From: Paramagnetospirillum magnetotacticum MS-1
GTDB taxonomy: Bacteria > Pseudomonadota > Alphaproteobacteria > Rhodospirillales > Magnetospirillaceae
DNA length: 64,000 bases
Reading direction: 5' to 3'
NCBI RefSeq assembly: GCF_000829825.1
Contig: NZ_JXSL01000030.1
Coordinates: 565,501 to 629,500, forward strand
In this document: positions 26,893-36,480 of the stretch, one piece after another
Layout: the number at the start of each line of letters is the position of its first letter
How positions within the stretch are numbered: the first letter of the stretch is position 1
The notes under the pieces: generated by a model
Told to the model about the DNA's origin: nothing
What the model saw: only the letters and a program-made list of their open reading frames with translations
Database searches by the model: none
Program-made: the position numbers and the translations under genes

Positions 26893-29800
26893 TCAACTTT
26901 GCCCTGCCCGTAGTACCGTAGCCTTCTCCGGGCCGCGTGGGCAGTAACTTTTGGCGAATTCGGCAAAATCGGCAACCGGCATCGGCCGCCCGATCATATA
27001 GCCCTGAATCTCGTCGCAGCCGTGGCGGGCCAGCAAGGAGGCCTGAGACTCGGTCTCGACGCCCTCGGCGATGGTCTTGAGCGACAGCGAATGGGCCAGT
27101 GAAATGATGGCGTTGACCAGGACGCGGCCATCCTCGTCCTGGTCAAGATCGCGCACGAAGGCGCGATCGATCTTCACGGTATCAACCGGGAATCGCTTGA
27201 GATAGGCCAGGGATGAATAGCCGGTGCCGAAATCGTCGATGGACAGCGTGACGCCCAGCTTGGCGAGAGAGCGCAGCAGCTTCAGCGTGCCCTCGCCATC
27301 GGTCATCAGCATGCTCTCGGTCAGTTCCAGGTCCAGATCCCCGGGGCTGACCCCGGATTCCGCGATACAGTCGGCGACGATGTCGGCCAGATCGGCCTCG
27401 CGGAACTGGCGACCGGAAATGTTGACGCCCAGGCGCAGCCCGGTCAGCCCCAGATCGTTCCAGCGGCGCAGCTGATCGCAGGCCTGATGCAGCACCCAGG
27501 TGCCCAAGGGAACGATCAGGCCGGTTTCCTCGGCCACGGGAATGAATTTGTCCGGCGTGATGATGCCCAGTTCGGGGTGGCGCCAGCGGATCAGGGCCTC
27601 GGCCCCGATCAGGGCATAGTCGGAAAGGCGGACCTGGGGCTGGTAGAACAGTTCGAACTGGCCCGAGCGCAGCGCATCCTTGACCGATCGCTCCAGGGTC
27701 ATGCGCTCCGTCACCGCGAAGGACATGGCCGCGTCGAAGAAGCCCATGCGCAGATCGGTGCGCCGCTTGACGTTGTGCAGGGCCATCTCGGCATTGCGCA
27801 AAAGCTCCTGCGCGTCGTCGCCATCCCTGGGAAAGACCGATACGCCCATATCCACCGGCACCACCATCTCGGTGCCGTGAATGGTGTAGGGCTTGTTGAG
27901 GATGTCGTGGATCTGGGTCACCTGGGCGGTGATCTCGGCCATCTCGGACGTCTGGGGGACCACCACGGCGAATTCGTCGCCAGCCAGCCGCGCCGCCGTT
28001 CCGCCCGCCCCCACCGCCTGGGCCAGACGCCGGGCCGTCTCGCGCAGCAGGGAATTGCCCACGTCGTGGCCCATGGAATCATTGATGGTGGTAAAGCCGT
28101 CCAAATCGACGGTGATGATGGCCACCAGCAGACCCGCACTGCGCGCCATGGCGACAGCCTGGCCCAGCCGGTCGGTCAGCAAGGAGCGGTTGGGCAGGTC
28201 GGTGAGCGGATCGTGATTGGCCAGATAGGCGACACGCTGGGCCAACTGCTTGTTTTCGGTGAGATCACGGATGGTGCCGGTGAACAGGCGGCGCTTTTCC
28301 ACCCGCAATTCCGAGATGGACAGGTGAACGGGAAACAATGACCCGTCCTTGCGCTTGCCCATCACCTCGCGGCCAATGCCGATGATGGCGCCGATTCCGG
28401 TGCTGAGATAGTTCTTGATATAGCCGTCATGGTGGCCCGCATCGGGCTCGGGCATCAGGATCGAGACATTGGCCCCGATCAGCTCCGACAGGGAGTGCCC
28501 GAAAATGCGCTCCACCGACAGATTGGCGTTCAGGATGGTCCCGTCCTCGTCGATGGTCACGATACCGTCCAGAACCGTATCCATGATGGCACGGATACGG
28601 TGTTCGCGCGCCGCCACCGCCCGCATGGCGGCCGTCACCTCGGTGGTATCGCGCCCCACCAGCAGCGTGGCGTTGCGGGCCTCGCGCCGGAGCGGCACCG
28701 CCGACACTTCCACGTCTCTAACCCGGCCAGCGAAGGTCACCACCTTGACCGGCAGGGGATGGCCCTCCTCATAGAGAGTGTCGAGACCGCCCTCGAAGAT
28801 GGCGCGGTAGTCAGGATGGATGAACTCGGAGAAATGCTTGCCCTCACAGGCCGAGACCGAGGGCGCCCGCAGCATGCCGAGACCGGCGGCGTTGATGCGT
28901 TCGATGATTCCATCGACACAGACACAGATCAGGTCGGGCGACAGTTCCACCAGATCGCGATACGAGGCCTGGTCCTTGAGCAGCGCCGATTCCAGCATGG
29001 AAACATCGGTGATGCGGTCCAGCAGCTTCAGGATCTGGCTGCCGGAATTGAGAATGGCCTCGGCATATTCCCGGTAACCCGCCTGGGCGAGCGGACCCAG
29101 CATCTCGGTGGAGATCAGCTCGGCAAAGCCGATGACGTCGTTCAAGGGGGTGCGGATGTCGCGGCTCATGCGCCCCATGAACTCGGTCTTGGCGCGGTTG
29201 GCGAAATCGGCCTCTTCCTTGGCCTCGGCCAGGGTAGCGGCATTGGCGCGCTCGCCCGTGATATCGCGCGAGAAGATGGCGAAACGGTGTTCGCCCGCCT
29301 CGACCCCCGCCACGGCCAACAGGCGGTTGGCGAACCAATGGATACCGTCGGTATCTTCGAACTGGACGGTCCGCCCGCTTTCCAAGGCCTCAGCCAGGAA
29401 CGAACGGCGGTGTTCGGCCAGGGTCAGGGGCAGCAGGTCGAAGATGGATTGGCCGATCACCGCGTCGGGAGGCGCGTTCAGATACTGCTCGGCCTCCGTG
29501 TTCAGTGTCAGGATATGCCCCTCGGCATCCAGCAGCATGGCGATATCGTGGCTGGCGTCCAGAAGAGCCTGGGAGGTGCGGTGCGACGCCTCCAGCGCCG
29601 CCTGGCCCTCCTGGCGCTCGATGGCGTGGCGGATGACGCGCGGCAACAGGGTAAGGCCCGCATCGGATTTGACCACATAATCCTGGGCCCCGGCCCGGAT
29701 GGCCTCCTGAGCCACCCTTTCGTCGTCCAGGCTGGTCAGCACCACCAAGGCCTTGTCGGGCGCCCAGGACTTCAGCCGCAGTACAGATTCGATCCCGGAG

Positions 29801-29997
29801 GCATCGGGCAAGCCGAGATCAGAAAGAATGCAATCGAAAGCGCTGAAGGGCGCGTCCTTCAAGGACTCGCCCAACGAGGATCGACACGACACCTTCCAGT
29901 TGGGCTGGGCATCGGCCAATTCGATCTCGATCAACCTCTGGTCGCCAGGGTTGTCCTCGATAATCAACAGTCGCAGATGGTCGGAGCCCGAACTCAT
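26893..29997 (-). CDS. REC-PAS-(degenerate DHp)-PAS-PAS-GGDEF-EAL cyclic di-GMP protein
   Basis: A 1034-residue cytosolic sensor. Order: receiver (about 8-125; Asp60 in LSDLGLPD, Lys110); PAS (about 145-250); a histidine-kinase-like helix pair where the H-box reads MSRDIRTPLN, with Arg279 in place of the phospho-His and no ATPase domain; PAS (about 345-460); a FixL-like PAS (GIVTIDEDGTILNAN); GGDEF with the active-site variant AGDEF; and EAL with GAEALIRW, LELTES, DDFGTGYSS and EGVET all present. So phosphodiesterase activity is likely; cyclase activity is possible but uncertain, and no RxxD I-site is seen. No strong Shine-Dalgarno; ATG 30018 is an alternative start. The receiver gene behind it may act in the same circuit. 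Confidence 0.92.
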   Translation of the reverse strand: MSSGSDHLRLLIIEDNPGDQRLIEIELADAQPNWKVSCRSSLGESLKDAPFSAFDCILSDLGLPDASGIESVLRLKSWAPDKALVVLTSLDDERVAQEAIRAGAQDYVVKSDAGLTLLPRVIRHAIERQEGQAALEASHRTSQALLDASHDIAMLLDAEGHILTLNTEAEQYLNAPPDAVIGQSIFDLLPLTLAEHRRSFLAEALESGRTVQFEDTDGIHWFANRLLAVAGVEAGEHRFAIFSRDITGERANAATLAEAKEEADFANRAKTEFMGRMSRDIRTPLNDVIGFAELISTEMLGPLAQAGYREYAEAILNSGSQILKLLDRITDVSMLESALLKDQASYRDLVELSPDLICVCVDGIIERINAAGLGMLRAPSVSACEGKHFSEFIHPDYRAIFEGGLDTLYEEGHPLPVKVVTFAGRVRDVEVSAVPLRREARNATLLVGRDTTEVTAAMRAVAAREHRIRAIMDTVLDGIVTIDEDGTILNANLSVERIFGHSLSELIGANVSILMPEPDAGHHDGYIKNYLSTGIGAIIGIGREVMGKRKDGSLFPVHLSISELRVEKRRLFTGTIRDLTENKQLAQRVAYLANHDPLTDLPNRSLLTDRLGQAVAMARSAGLLVAIITVDLDGFTTINDSMGHDVGNSLLRETARRLAQAVGAGGTAARLAGDEFAVVVPQTSEMAEITAQVTQIHDILNKPYTIHGTEMVVPVDMGVSVFPRDGDDAQELLRNAEMALHNVKRRTDLRMGFFDAAMSFAVTERMTLERSVKDALRSGQFELFYQPQVRLSDYALIGAEALIRWRHPELGIITPDKFIPVAEETGLIVPLGTWVLHQACDQLRRWNDLGLTGLRLGVNISGRQFREADLADIVADCIAESGVSPGDLDLELTESMLMTDGEGTLKLLRSLAKLGVTLSIDDFGTGYSSLAYLKRFPVDTVKIDRAFVRDLDQDEDGRVLVNAIISLAHSLSLKTIAEGVETESQASLLARHGCDEIQGYMIGRPMPVADFAEFAKSYCPRGPEKATVLRAGQS

Positions 29998-30055
29998 GAT
30001 AGATCGACCATGCAACATCCCGGGCCTATTGTAAACAATCCGCGAATGGCCCGGA

Positions 30056-31297
30056 TCACAGCAGCAGCCCCACCATGCTTCCGGTGAGGCAACTGGCCAT
30101 CGTACCCGCAATGATTGAGCGCCCGCCCAGGCCGACGATCTCTGCGCGGCGCTCGGGCGCCATCACCGACAATCCTGCGATCAGGATGCCCAGCGAGCCC
30201 AGATTGGCGAAGCCGCACAGGCCATAGGTCATGATCAGCCTGGATCGCGGCGACAAGGCCTCGGGCGGCAGATGCGCCAGATCGAGGAAGGCCAGAAGCT
30301 CGTTCAGCACCGTCTTGGTCCCCATCAAGGCGCCCGCCGTCACCATCTCGGCCGCGGGAATTCCCATGGCCCAGGCCACCGGAGCCATGACCCAGCCCAG
30401 ACCCCGCTGCAGGGTGACCGGCGCGCCCGCCACGTCAGGCAGCAGGCCGAGACCGGCATTGGCCAAGCTGACCAGGGCGACCAGGACCACCAGCATGGCG
30501 ACAATGCCCACCAGCAGGCGGACGCCGTCCATGGTTCCCTGGACGACGGCATCCATGGACCCGGCATATCCGTGGCCGTCGCCCAGTTGTCCCGCCCCGG
30601 TCATGGCGCGATCGGGCACCATGACCCGGCCGATCATCAGCCCCGCGGGCACCGAGATCAGCGAGGCGGTGAGCAGATGGCCGATGGCGTCCGGAATGAC
30701 GCCCTCCAGGAAGGTGGCGTAAAGCACCATCACCGTCCCGGCGATGGTGGACATGCCCGCCGTCATCACCAGGAACAGCTCGCCCCGCGACAGCTTGCCC
30801 ACATAGGGACGGATCAGGAGCGGCGCCTCGATCATGCCGAGGAAGGCGGTGGCCGAGGCCGACACGCCGACTGCGCCGCCCACCCCCATGGATGCTTCCA
30901 GCAGACGCGAGGCGGCCCGCACCACCACCGGCAGAATGCGCCAATGATAGAGCAGGGCCGATAGCGCGCTCATCAGCAGAACCAGGGGCAAGGCCTGGAA
31001 GGCAAGGATGAAGCCCGAGGCCGGATTGGCGGCAGTCCAGGGCGCGGGCCCGCCACCCACATAGCCGAAGACAAAGCTGGTCCCCGCCCGCGTGGCGGTC
31101 TGCAACGCATCCACCGCCCGGTCGAGGCCAAGGAACAGCAGCTTGGCGGCGGGAACCTTGAGCAGCAGAAGGGCCAGGCTCAGTTGCACGGCCAGACCTG
31201 CGGCGACCACCCGCCAGGACACGGCGCGGCGGTCCTCGGACAGCAGAAGGGCCAGCCCCACCAGACCTAAGATGCCGATGAGTCCCTGGCCCGTCAT
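30056..31297 (-). CDS. CNT family (NupC-type) nucleoside transporter
   Basis: A 413-residue inner-membrane protein for ion-coupled nucleoside uptake. CNT signatures: NPASGFILAFQALPLVLLMSALS, FLGMIEAPLLIRPYVGKLSRGELF, GMSTIAGTVMVLYA, then the second motif EMVTAGALMGTKTVLNELLAFL and GFANLGSLGI. About eight to ten hydrophobic helices with two hairpin loops fit the family. It is the gene before the REC-PAS-GGDEF-EAL gene and after the unknown 366-residue gene, all on the minus strand. Confidence 0.93.
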   Translation of the reverse strand: MTGQGLIGILGLVGLALLLSEDRRAVSWRVVAAGLAVQLSLALLLLKVPAAKLLFLGLDRAVDALQTATRAGTSFVFGYVGGGPAPWTAANPASGFILAFQALPLVLLMSALSALLYHWRILPVVVRAASRLLEASMGVGGAVGVSASATAFLGMIEAPLLIRPYVGKLSRGELFLVMTAGMSTIAGTVMVLYATFLEGVIPDAIGHLLTASLISVPAGLMIGRVMVPDRAMTGAGQLGDGHGYAGSMDAVVQGTMDGVRLLVGIVAMLVVLVALVSLANAGLGLLPDVAGAPVTLQRGLGWVMAPVAWAMGIPAAEMVTAGALMGTKTVLNELLAFLDLAHLPPEALSPRSRLIMTYGLCGFANLGSLGILIAGLSVMAPERRAEIVGLGGRSIIAGTMASCLTGSMVGLLL

Positions 31298-31316
31298 GCC
31301 AATACGCCGACCGGTC

Positions 31317-32417
31317 TCAATGCCGTTTGGCCAGCCATTCGTCCACGGCGGGCACCATGGCCTTGATGGACAGACCGAAGGCCAGCATCAGCTTGTCCTT
31401 CTCCTGGGTCATGTGCAGCAGGTTGTCCACCACCTTGCGCAGGATATCCTTGGCGAAGGCGGGAATGGCCAGGATTTCCTCGGCACGGGGGCCGAACCCG
31501 GTTTTGAGCGAATGCACCATCACCTCGACCTTGTCGATGTTGAGGCGCTGAATCTCCTGCAGATTCTCGGCGGCGATATAGCACAGCATGTCGCCGAAGA
31601 TCTTGGCCACCGACTTGTCCAGGGCGGCACAGACATTGAAGAAAGCCTGGTCACGGGCAAAGAAGGTCCAGGCGTGATCGCCCAGCGTCTTCCTGAAGAA
31701 CTCGAACATATCGCGGTTCCACACCGAGATGCCGCCGATGGCCTGTGGGCGCTCGGCGAGAACGGCACCGAAATCAGAACCGACGGCGGCTTTGACCTTC
31801 TTCAGCTTGTCGGGCTCGAACTTGGCCACCGCCTCGATATGGGCCGCGGTGGGCAGGGCCACGATATCCTCGCCGATCTCGATGATCTGGGGATAGCTGA
31901 GCTTGCTCCGGTAGACCTCCAGCAACGGCAATTGCCAGCCGAAGGCGATATAGCGCGACAATTCGCGCACCTTGCGTTCCTCGACCGGATCCACCGCCTG
32001 ACGCTCCACCTGTTCGGTCTTCTTGATCAGGCCGAACATGCTTTTCGTCGTCACGGTCTCGGTGATGGTCTCCATGGGCTTGTCGGCCTCGAAGATCTTC
32101 TTGGCGCAGGTCCGAACCAGCAATTGCTGGATCTGGCCCAGGCTGATTCCGCAAACCAGGGGGGTGCTTTCGTCGCGGACCGGGTCCTTGCCTTCCTTGG
32201 CGCGGACGATGTCGTCGACCATGTCGCGCTTGGCCTGGAAGGTCTTGATGAAAAACTGGAGAATGTCAGGGTCCGAGATCACCTGTTGGTAGGTGACGGC
32301 AGGCTCCACCAGACCGGCCTGCTGGAAGGTGGCCAGCACCTTCTTCAGCCCCTCGATGACGCCCTTCTTGGTCTCGGTATCGATCTCCACCGGAGGTGGA
32401 AGCTTGGCGACGGACAT
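31317..32417 (-). CDS. Soluble protein of unknown function
   Basis: A 366-residue protein without signal peptide or obvious membrane segment. It looks helical and charged: KKGVIEGLKKVLATFQQAG at the start, FFIKTFQAKRDMVDDIV, a short Lys/Thr-rich insertion around SMFGLIKKTEQVERQ, and FGDMLCYIAAENLQEIQRLN near residue 290. AGGACC lies about nine bases before the ATG. It sits 41 bp after the RlmM-like gene and 19 bp before the nucleoside transporter, so it may be cotranscribed with both. I do not recognise the family. Confidence 0.75.
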   Translation of the reverse strand: MSVAKLPPPVEIDTETKKGVIEGLKKVLATFQQAGLVEPAVTYQQVISDPDILQFFIKTFQAKRDMVDDIVRAKEGKDPVRDESTPLVCGISLGQIQQLLVRTCAKKIFEADKPMETITETVTTKSMFGLIKKTEQVERQAVDPVEERKVRELSRYIAFGWQLPLLEVYRSKLSYPQIIEIGEDIVALPTAAHIEAVAKFEPDKLKKVKAAVGSDFGAVLAERPQAIGGISVWNRDMFEFFRKTLGDHAWTFFARDQAFFNVCAALDKSVAKIFGDMLCYIAAENLQEIQRLNIDKVEVMVHSLKTGFGPRAEEILAIPAFAKDILRKVVDNLLHMTQEKDKLMLAFGLSIKAMVPAVDEWLAKRH

Positions 32418-32458
32418 GAGGCGGTAGGTCCTGGTAAATGTTCCCCGGACCTACTGGT

Positions 32459-33379
32459 TTACTCCGAAGGGTATAGGGAGGCAAGCCGCATCCAGGTCAA
32501 CTCGTGCTTGTTGTGGGCCAGATGCATAAGCCGCGAGCCGGGAATGGCGGCAAAGGCCCGCGCCGTCTCGTGGTCGGTTTCACCCTGGAATTTAAGGGTG
32601 CATATGAAATTACGCGCCAGCCCGCTTTCCAGCCAGCGCTCCACCAGCCGCAACAGCCGCTCGGGGTAGCAGATGACGTCCGAGCACAGCCAGTCCACCC
32701 TGCCGATCTCGGCGGGCTCCAGACCGAAGGCGCTGCCCTGGCGGTAGTCCACATTGGGCATGGCGGCCACATTGGGGGCCAGCGGCGCTTTGTCCACGCT
32801 GATCACCCTTGCCCCGGTGGCGGCCAGAACCCAGGTCCAGCCCCCCGGACAGGCGCCGAGATCGATGCAGGTCTGACCCGGACCGGGCATTTCTCCGGCC
32901 AGGGTCAAGGCCTCCCACAGCTTGAGATAGGCGCGGCTGGGCGGCGTCTCGCGATCCTCGACGAAGGCGGCCTCGCCATTGGGAAAGGGGCTGGAGCATT
33001 GGGCCGAGGCCAGGATATGGCCCTCGTCGATCCAGGTGAACGAGCCCAGAGGAGCGGCGGGCGCGGCCGTGCCGAAGACCAGCGGCCTGGCCGAGACCTT
33101 GGGCAGCTTCTCGGCCAGAAGGGCGGTACGGCGGTGCAGATGGAACTCGTAGGGCCACCAGTTGCGTTGGATGGATTTCAGCGCCTTGGCCGCCTCGCCG
33201 ATGGAGGCCACCTCCAACATCCGGGGCTCGGCCCAGATATTCTGCGCCCAAGCGGCGGGCTTAGGCGGGCCGGGCGACAGCATCAGGCGGCCGTATTCGG
33301 CGGTAACTTCGCCCAGTTCGGCCCGCAGATCGTCCTCGAACCCGGCGGCGGCCAGATAGGCGGTGAATTCGCCGCTCAT
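32459..33379 (-). CDS. RlmM-like 23S rRNA 2'-O-methyltransferase
   Basis: A 306-residue SAM-dependent methyltransferase of the RlmM/FtsJ type, expected to act on 23S rRNA (C2498 in E. coli). The C-terminal Rossmann domain has CIDLGACPGGWTWVLAATGA (motif I), VISVDKAPL, DWLCSDVICYPERLL and CTLKFQGETDHE with the catalytic Lys. The N-terminal part corresponds to the THUMP-like region but is shorter than in E. coli (366 residues). ATG 33379 overlaps the lpxL-type stop by four bases. Symbol withheld since the target base is inferred. Confidence 0.82.
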   Translation of the reverse strand: MSGEFTAYLAAAGFEDDLRAELGEVTAEYGRLMLSPGPPKPAAWAQNIWAEPRMLEVASIGEAAKALKSIQRNWWPYEFHLHRRTALLAEKLPKVSARPLVFGTAAPAAPLGSFTWIDEGHILASAQCSSPFPNGEAAFVEDRETPPSRAYLKLWEALTLAGEMPGPGQTCIDLGACPGGWTWVLAATGARVISVDKAPLAPNVAAMPNVDYRQGSAFGLEPAEIGRVDWLCSDVICYPERLLRLVERWLESGLARNFICTLKFQGETDHETARAFAAIPGSRLMHLAHNKHELTWMRLASLYPSE

Positions 33380-34245
33380 TCCGGCCAACGCCGGTGGACC
33401 CACAGCCACTGGTCGGGCCGCTCGCGGATCCACTCCTCCAGCAGGGCATTGATGCGGACCAGAAGCAGGCGGTTATCCTCGTGATTGTCGCTGGTATGGG
33501 GGAAGTCCATGGGGGCATAGACCGTGACCCGGAAATGGGCGCCGCCCAGCCTTTCCACCCTTGCAGGCACCAGCGGGCATTTGAACTTGGTGGCGAAGGC
33601 CGCCTGGGCCGGGGCGGTCATGGCATCGCGGCCGAAGAAAGGAACGGGCACCCCGTCATTCATCTTCTGATCCACCAGCATGCCGAGATGGCCGCCCTTC
33701 TTCAGGGTGATCAGCGCCTGACGCGCCCCTTCAGGCCCTTTCTGGATCATGGTGGTGGCGACGCTCGCCCGGCCCTTGCGGTAGAGCTCCTCCACATAAG
33801 GATTGTTGGCGGCGCGATAGACCAGATGCAGCGGCAGGCCGTGAAGCGCCGCCACGGCGCCGTTGATCTCCCAATTGCCCACATGGCCCGAAATGAAGAT
33901 GCCCGGCCGCCCGTCATCGCGCAGCAGGTCGATATATTCCGTGCCGACCAGTTCCACCCTTTGGGTGGCGATCTGGTGCAGGTGGGGGAACTCGCCCGCC
34001 ACCCGGCCGATATTGTCCCACATGGCGCGGATGATGGCCTTGATCTCGGCATCGCTCTTCTCGGGGAAGGCGGATTTGAGATTCTTGCGCGCCGTGCGGT
34101 TGACACCGCCCAGCAGCGGCCCGATCGAGCGGCCCAGCCAGCCGCCCAGACCCGAGGCGGCGTCCAGGGGAAGTGCCGCGAACAGCGCCCAAATGGCCCG
34201 CGCCCCCAGGGCTTCCAGGCGCTGGCGCAGTTCCTTTTTCGTCAT
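33376..34245 (-). CDS. Lipid A late acyltransferase (LpxL/HtrB family)
   Basis: A 289-residue inner-membrane acyltransferase adding a secondary acyl chain to Kdo-lipid A. Seen: an N-terminal hydrophobic anchor (LGARAIWALFAALPLDAA), the catalytic HVGNWE (H-x4-E) near residue 118, and GHLGMLVDQKMNDGVPVPFFGRDA. The start ATG 34245 overlaps the lpxK stop (ATGA). It is the last lipid A gene of the operon msbA, DUF374, waaA, lpxK, lpxL. LpxL and LpxM cannot be separated by eye. Confidence 0.92.
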   Translation of the reverse strand: MTKKELRQRLEALGARAIWALFAALPLDAASGLGGWLGRSIGPLLGGVNRTARKNLKSAFPEKSDAEIKAIIRAMWDNIGRVAGEFPHLHQIATQRVELVGTEYIDLLRDDGRPGIFISGHVGNWEINGAVAALHGLPLHLVYRAANNPYVEELYRKGRASVATTMIQKGPEGARQALITLKKGGHLGMLVDQKMNDGVPVPFFGRDAMTAPAQAAFATKFKCPLVPARVERLGGAHFRVTVYAPMDFPHTSDNHEDNRLLLVRINALLEEWIRERPDQWLWVHRRWPE

Positions 34246-35219
34246 GCCCGCACTCCGATTCGATCGAACAGGGGTGTTAGCAAAGACGGGTCCTCCCAGT
34301 CCAGCGATACGCTCAGAACCGACACACGGGCGCGCAGATCGGCGGGCAGGCGCACCCGGTCCTTGGCGGTGGTGACCAGAAGGGCCTCGTTGGACTCGGC
34401 CTCGGCCAGCAGAGCCTCGATATCGGCGCGGGCGAAGGGGTGGTGGTCGGGGAAGGAATGATCGGCGGTCAGCCGCGCCCCGCACTGCTTTAGGGAAGCG
34501 AAGAACTTTTCCGGCCGCCCGATTCCGGCGAAGGCCACCACTTTGCGGCCCTTCAACTCGGCGCCCTCGGCGCCGGGCACCAGACGGGCCGCCAGCAACG
34601 GGATATCGTGGGCGCGGGCCAGTTCCGCCAGCCCCCGGCGATCCTTGCCGATCACCACCATGGCGTCGGCGCGGGCCAGCCCCTGATCGGGCGGCTCGCG
34701 GCACGGCCCGGCCGGCATGGTGCGGCCATTGCCGAAGCCGTAACTGCCATCGACGACCACCAGCGACAGGTCCTTGGCGATGGAGCCGTTCTGGAAGCCG
34801 TCATCCATGATGATCACCTCGGCCCCCATCTCGGCGGCGGCCACGGCCCCATCGGGCCGCCAGCGCGCCACCCAGGTGGGCGCTTCACGGGCCAGCAGAA
34901 GGGCCTCGTCACCAACGCGTGCGAAGTCGTGGCGGTCGAGATCCACGGCGCGCGGCCCCACCTCGGTGCCGCCATAGCCCCGCGTCAGGAAATGCGGCTT
35001 GACCCCGGCAGTGATCAGGCGCCGGGCCAGGGCGATACCCACCGGCGTCTTGCCTGCTCCGCCCGCCACGATATTGCCGACGCAAATCACCGGAATGGCG
35101 GGACGGTATTCCTCGGCCCGCTCCAGGCGGTGGCGCACCACCCAGCCGTAGACCGAGCCCAGGGGGGACAACAGGCGGGAAACCGCATTATCCCTGCGCC
35201 AGAAGTCAGGAGCGCGCAT
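34242..35219 (-). CDS. lpxK: Tetraacyldisaccharide 4'-kinase
   Basis: Phosphorylates the lipid A disaccharide at the inner membrane. The 325-residue product begins MRAPDFWRRDNAVSRLL (membrane-binding helix) and has the P-loop GNIVAGGAGKTPVGIAL near residue 60, TRGYGG, IIMDDGFQN with the catalytic Asp, and DHHPF. ATG 35219 lies 14 bases inside the waaA gene; the open frame upstream is the waaA shadow. Both gene borders overlap, so the operon is translationally coupled. Confidence 0.95.
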   Translation of the reverse strand: MRAPDFWRRDNAVSRLLSPLGSVYGWVVRHRLERAEEYRPAIPVICVGNIVAGGAGKTPVGIALARRLITAGVKPHFLTRGYGGTEVGPRAVDLDRHDFARVGDEALLLAREAPTWVARWRPDGAVAAAEMGAEVIIMDDGFQNGSIAKDLSLVVVDGSYGFGNGRTMPAGPCREPPDQGLARADAMVVIGKDRRGLAELARAHDIPLLAARLVPGAEGAELKGRKVVAFAGIGRPEKFFASLKQCGARLTADHSFPDHHPFARADIEALLAEAESNEALLVTTAKDRVRLPADLRARVSVLSVSLDWEDPSLLTPLFDRIGVRA

Positions 35220-36480
35220 GACCGGCCTCCAAGGGGGCCAGGTAGGGCGCCAGGGCGTCTTCCACCTGATCAAGCACCCCCGCTTCGCCATCGGCCCAAG
35301 CCTTGGCAGCCGCACCCGCCGCCTGCAAGCCTTGGACGTCGGCCAGCAGGGCGCGCAGGGTCACGGCCAGTTCACCCTCGTCCCTGACCCGCAAGGCGGC
35401 CCCTGCTGCCAGCATGGAGGGCGCCATGTCGGGGAAATTGTCCATCAGGGGACCGAACAGCACGGCGGCGCCGAGAAGGGCGGGCTCGAACGGATTCTGC
35501 CCGCCGCCGACGCACAGGCTCTTGCCTACGAAGACCGGCCCGCCCAGGCGGTAGAACAGGCCCAGCTCCCCCATGGTGTCGGCCACATAGACCGCCGTTT
35601 CCGGCGTGATGGCCTCGCCCGCCGAGCGCAATGATACGGTCAGACCCTGGGCCCGCAACTCGTCCGCCACCTCCTTGCCCCGCGTATGATGGCGGGGCGC
35701 GATGATGGTCAGCAGGCCGGAAAGCCCCAAGACGGCATGGACCCGCCCGGCAAGGGCCTCCTCGCCCGGATGGGTGCTGGCCGCCAGCCACAGGGGCCGT
35801 CCGGCGATCTGGTCCTTCACCCGCTCCAGCGCCGCTTGGTCGCAAGGCAGGGGCGCCACCGCGTATTTAAGATTGCCCAGGCAGCGCACCTCGCGCGCGC
35901 CCAGGGCCCGCAGCCGTCCGGCGTCGGATTCGGTCTGGGCCAGGCACAGCGCGAAACCCGACAGCATCTTATGGATGAAGCCGGGAACCTTCTTCCAGGC
36001 GGCGAAGGATTTGGCCGACATGCGGCCCTGGATCAGCACCTGGGGAATGCCGCGATGGCGGGTCTCGGCCAGCAGATTGGGCCAGAATTCCGATTCCGCC
36101 CACAGGGCCAGATCGGGCCGCCAGTGATTGAGGAAGGCCCGCACATAGGCGATGCGGTCCACCGGTACGTATTGATGCACCGCGCCCTTGGGCAGGCGCT
36201 CGGCCAGCAGGCGTGCCGAGGTGACGGTGCCCGTGGTCATCAGTACCGAGAGGCCACGAGCGATCAACCGCTCCACCAGGGGCAGCATGGACAGGGCCTC
36301 GCCCACCGAGGCGCCATGCATCCACACCAACGGCCCCATGGGCCGCGCGCTTCCGGGATGGCCCAGGCGCTCGGGAAAGCGCACGCCGTCTTCCTTGCCG
36401 CGCTCCTTGCGCCGCTCCAGATAGGCGGAAATCAGCGGCCCGCCCATGGTGGTGAGGCCCCGGTACAGGCGGTAGATCAT
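35206..36480 (-). CDS. waaA: 3-deoxy-D-manno-octulosonic acid transferase
   Basis: GT30 transferase adding Kdo to lipid IVA. The 424-residue protein has an N-terminal anchor (MIYRLYRGLTTMGGPLISAYL), WMHGASVGE near residue 53 with the catalytic Glu, ALWAESEFWPNLL, LIQGRMS, ASTHPGEE, IIAPRHH and GGGQNPFEPALLGAAVLFGP. ATG 36480 overlaps the DUF374 stop (ATGA). Whether it adds one or two Kdo residues cannot be read from sequence. Confidence 0.95.
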   Translation of the reverse strand: MIYRLYRGLTTMGGPLISAYLERRKERGKEDGVRFPERLGHPGSARPMGPLVWMHGASVGEALSMLPLVERLIARGLSVLMTTGTVTSARLLAERLPKGAVHQYVPVDRIAYVRAFLNHWRPDLALWAESEFWPNLLAETRHRGIPQVLIQGRMSAKSFAAWKKVPGFIHKMLSGFALCLAQTESDAGRLRALGAREVRCLGNLKYAVAPLPCDQAALERVKDQIAGRPLWLAASTHPGEEALAGRVHAVLGLSGLLTIIAPRHHTRGKEVADELRAQGLTVSLRSAGEAITPETAVYVADTMGELGLFYRLGGPVFVGKSLCVGGGQNPFEPALLGAAVLFGPLMDNFPDMAPSMLAAGAALRVRDEGELAVTLRALLADVQGLQAAGAAAKAWADGEAGVLDQVEDALAPYLAPLEAGHARS

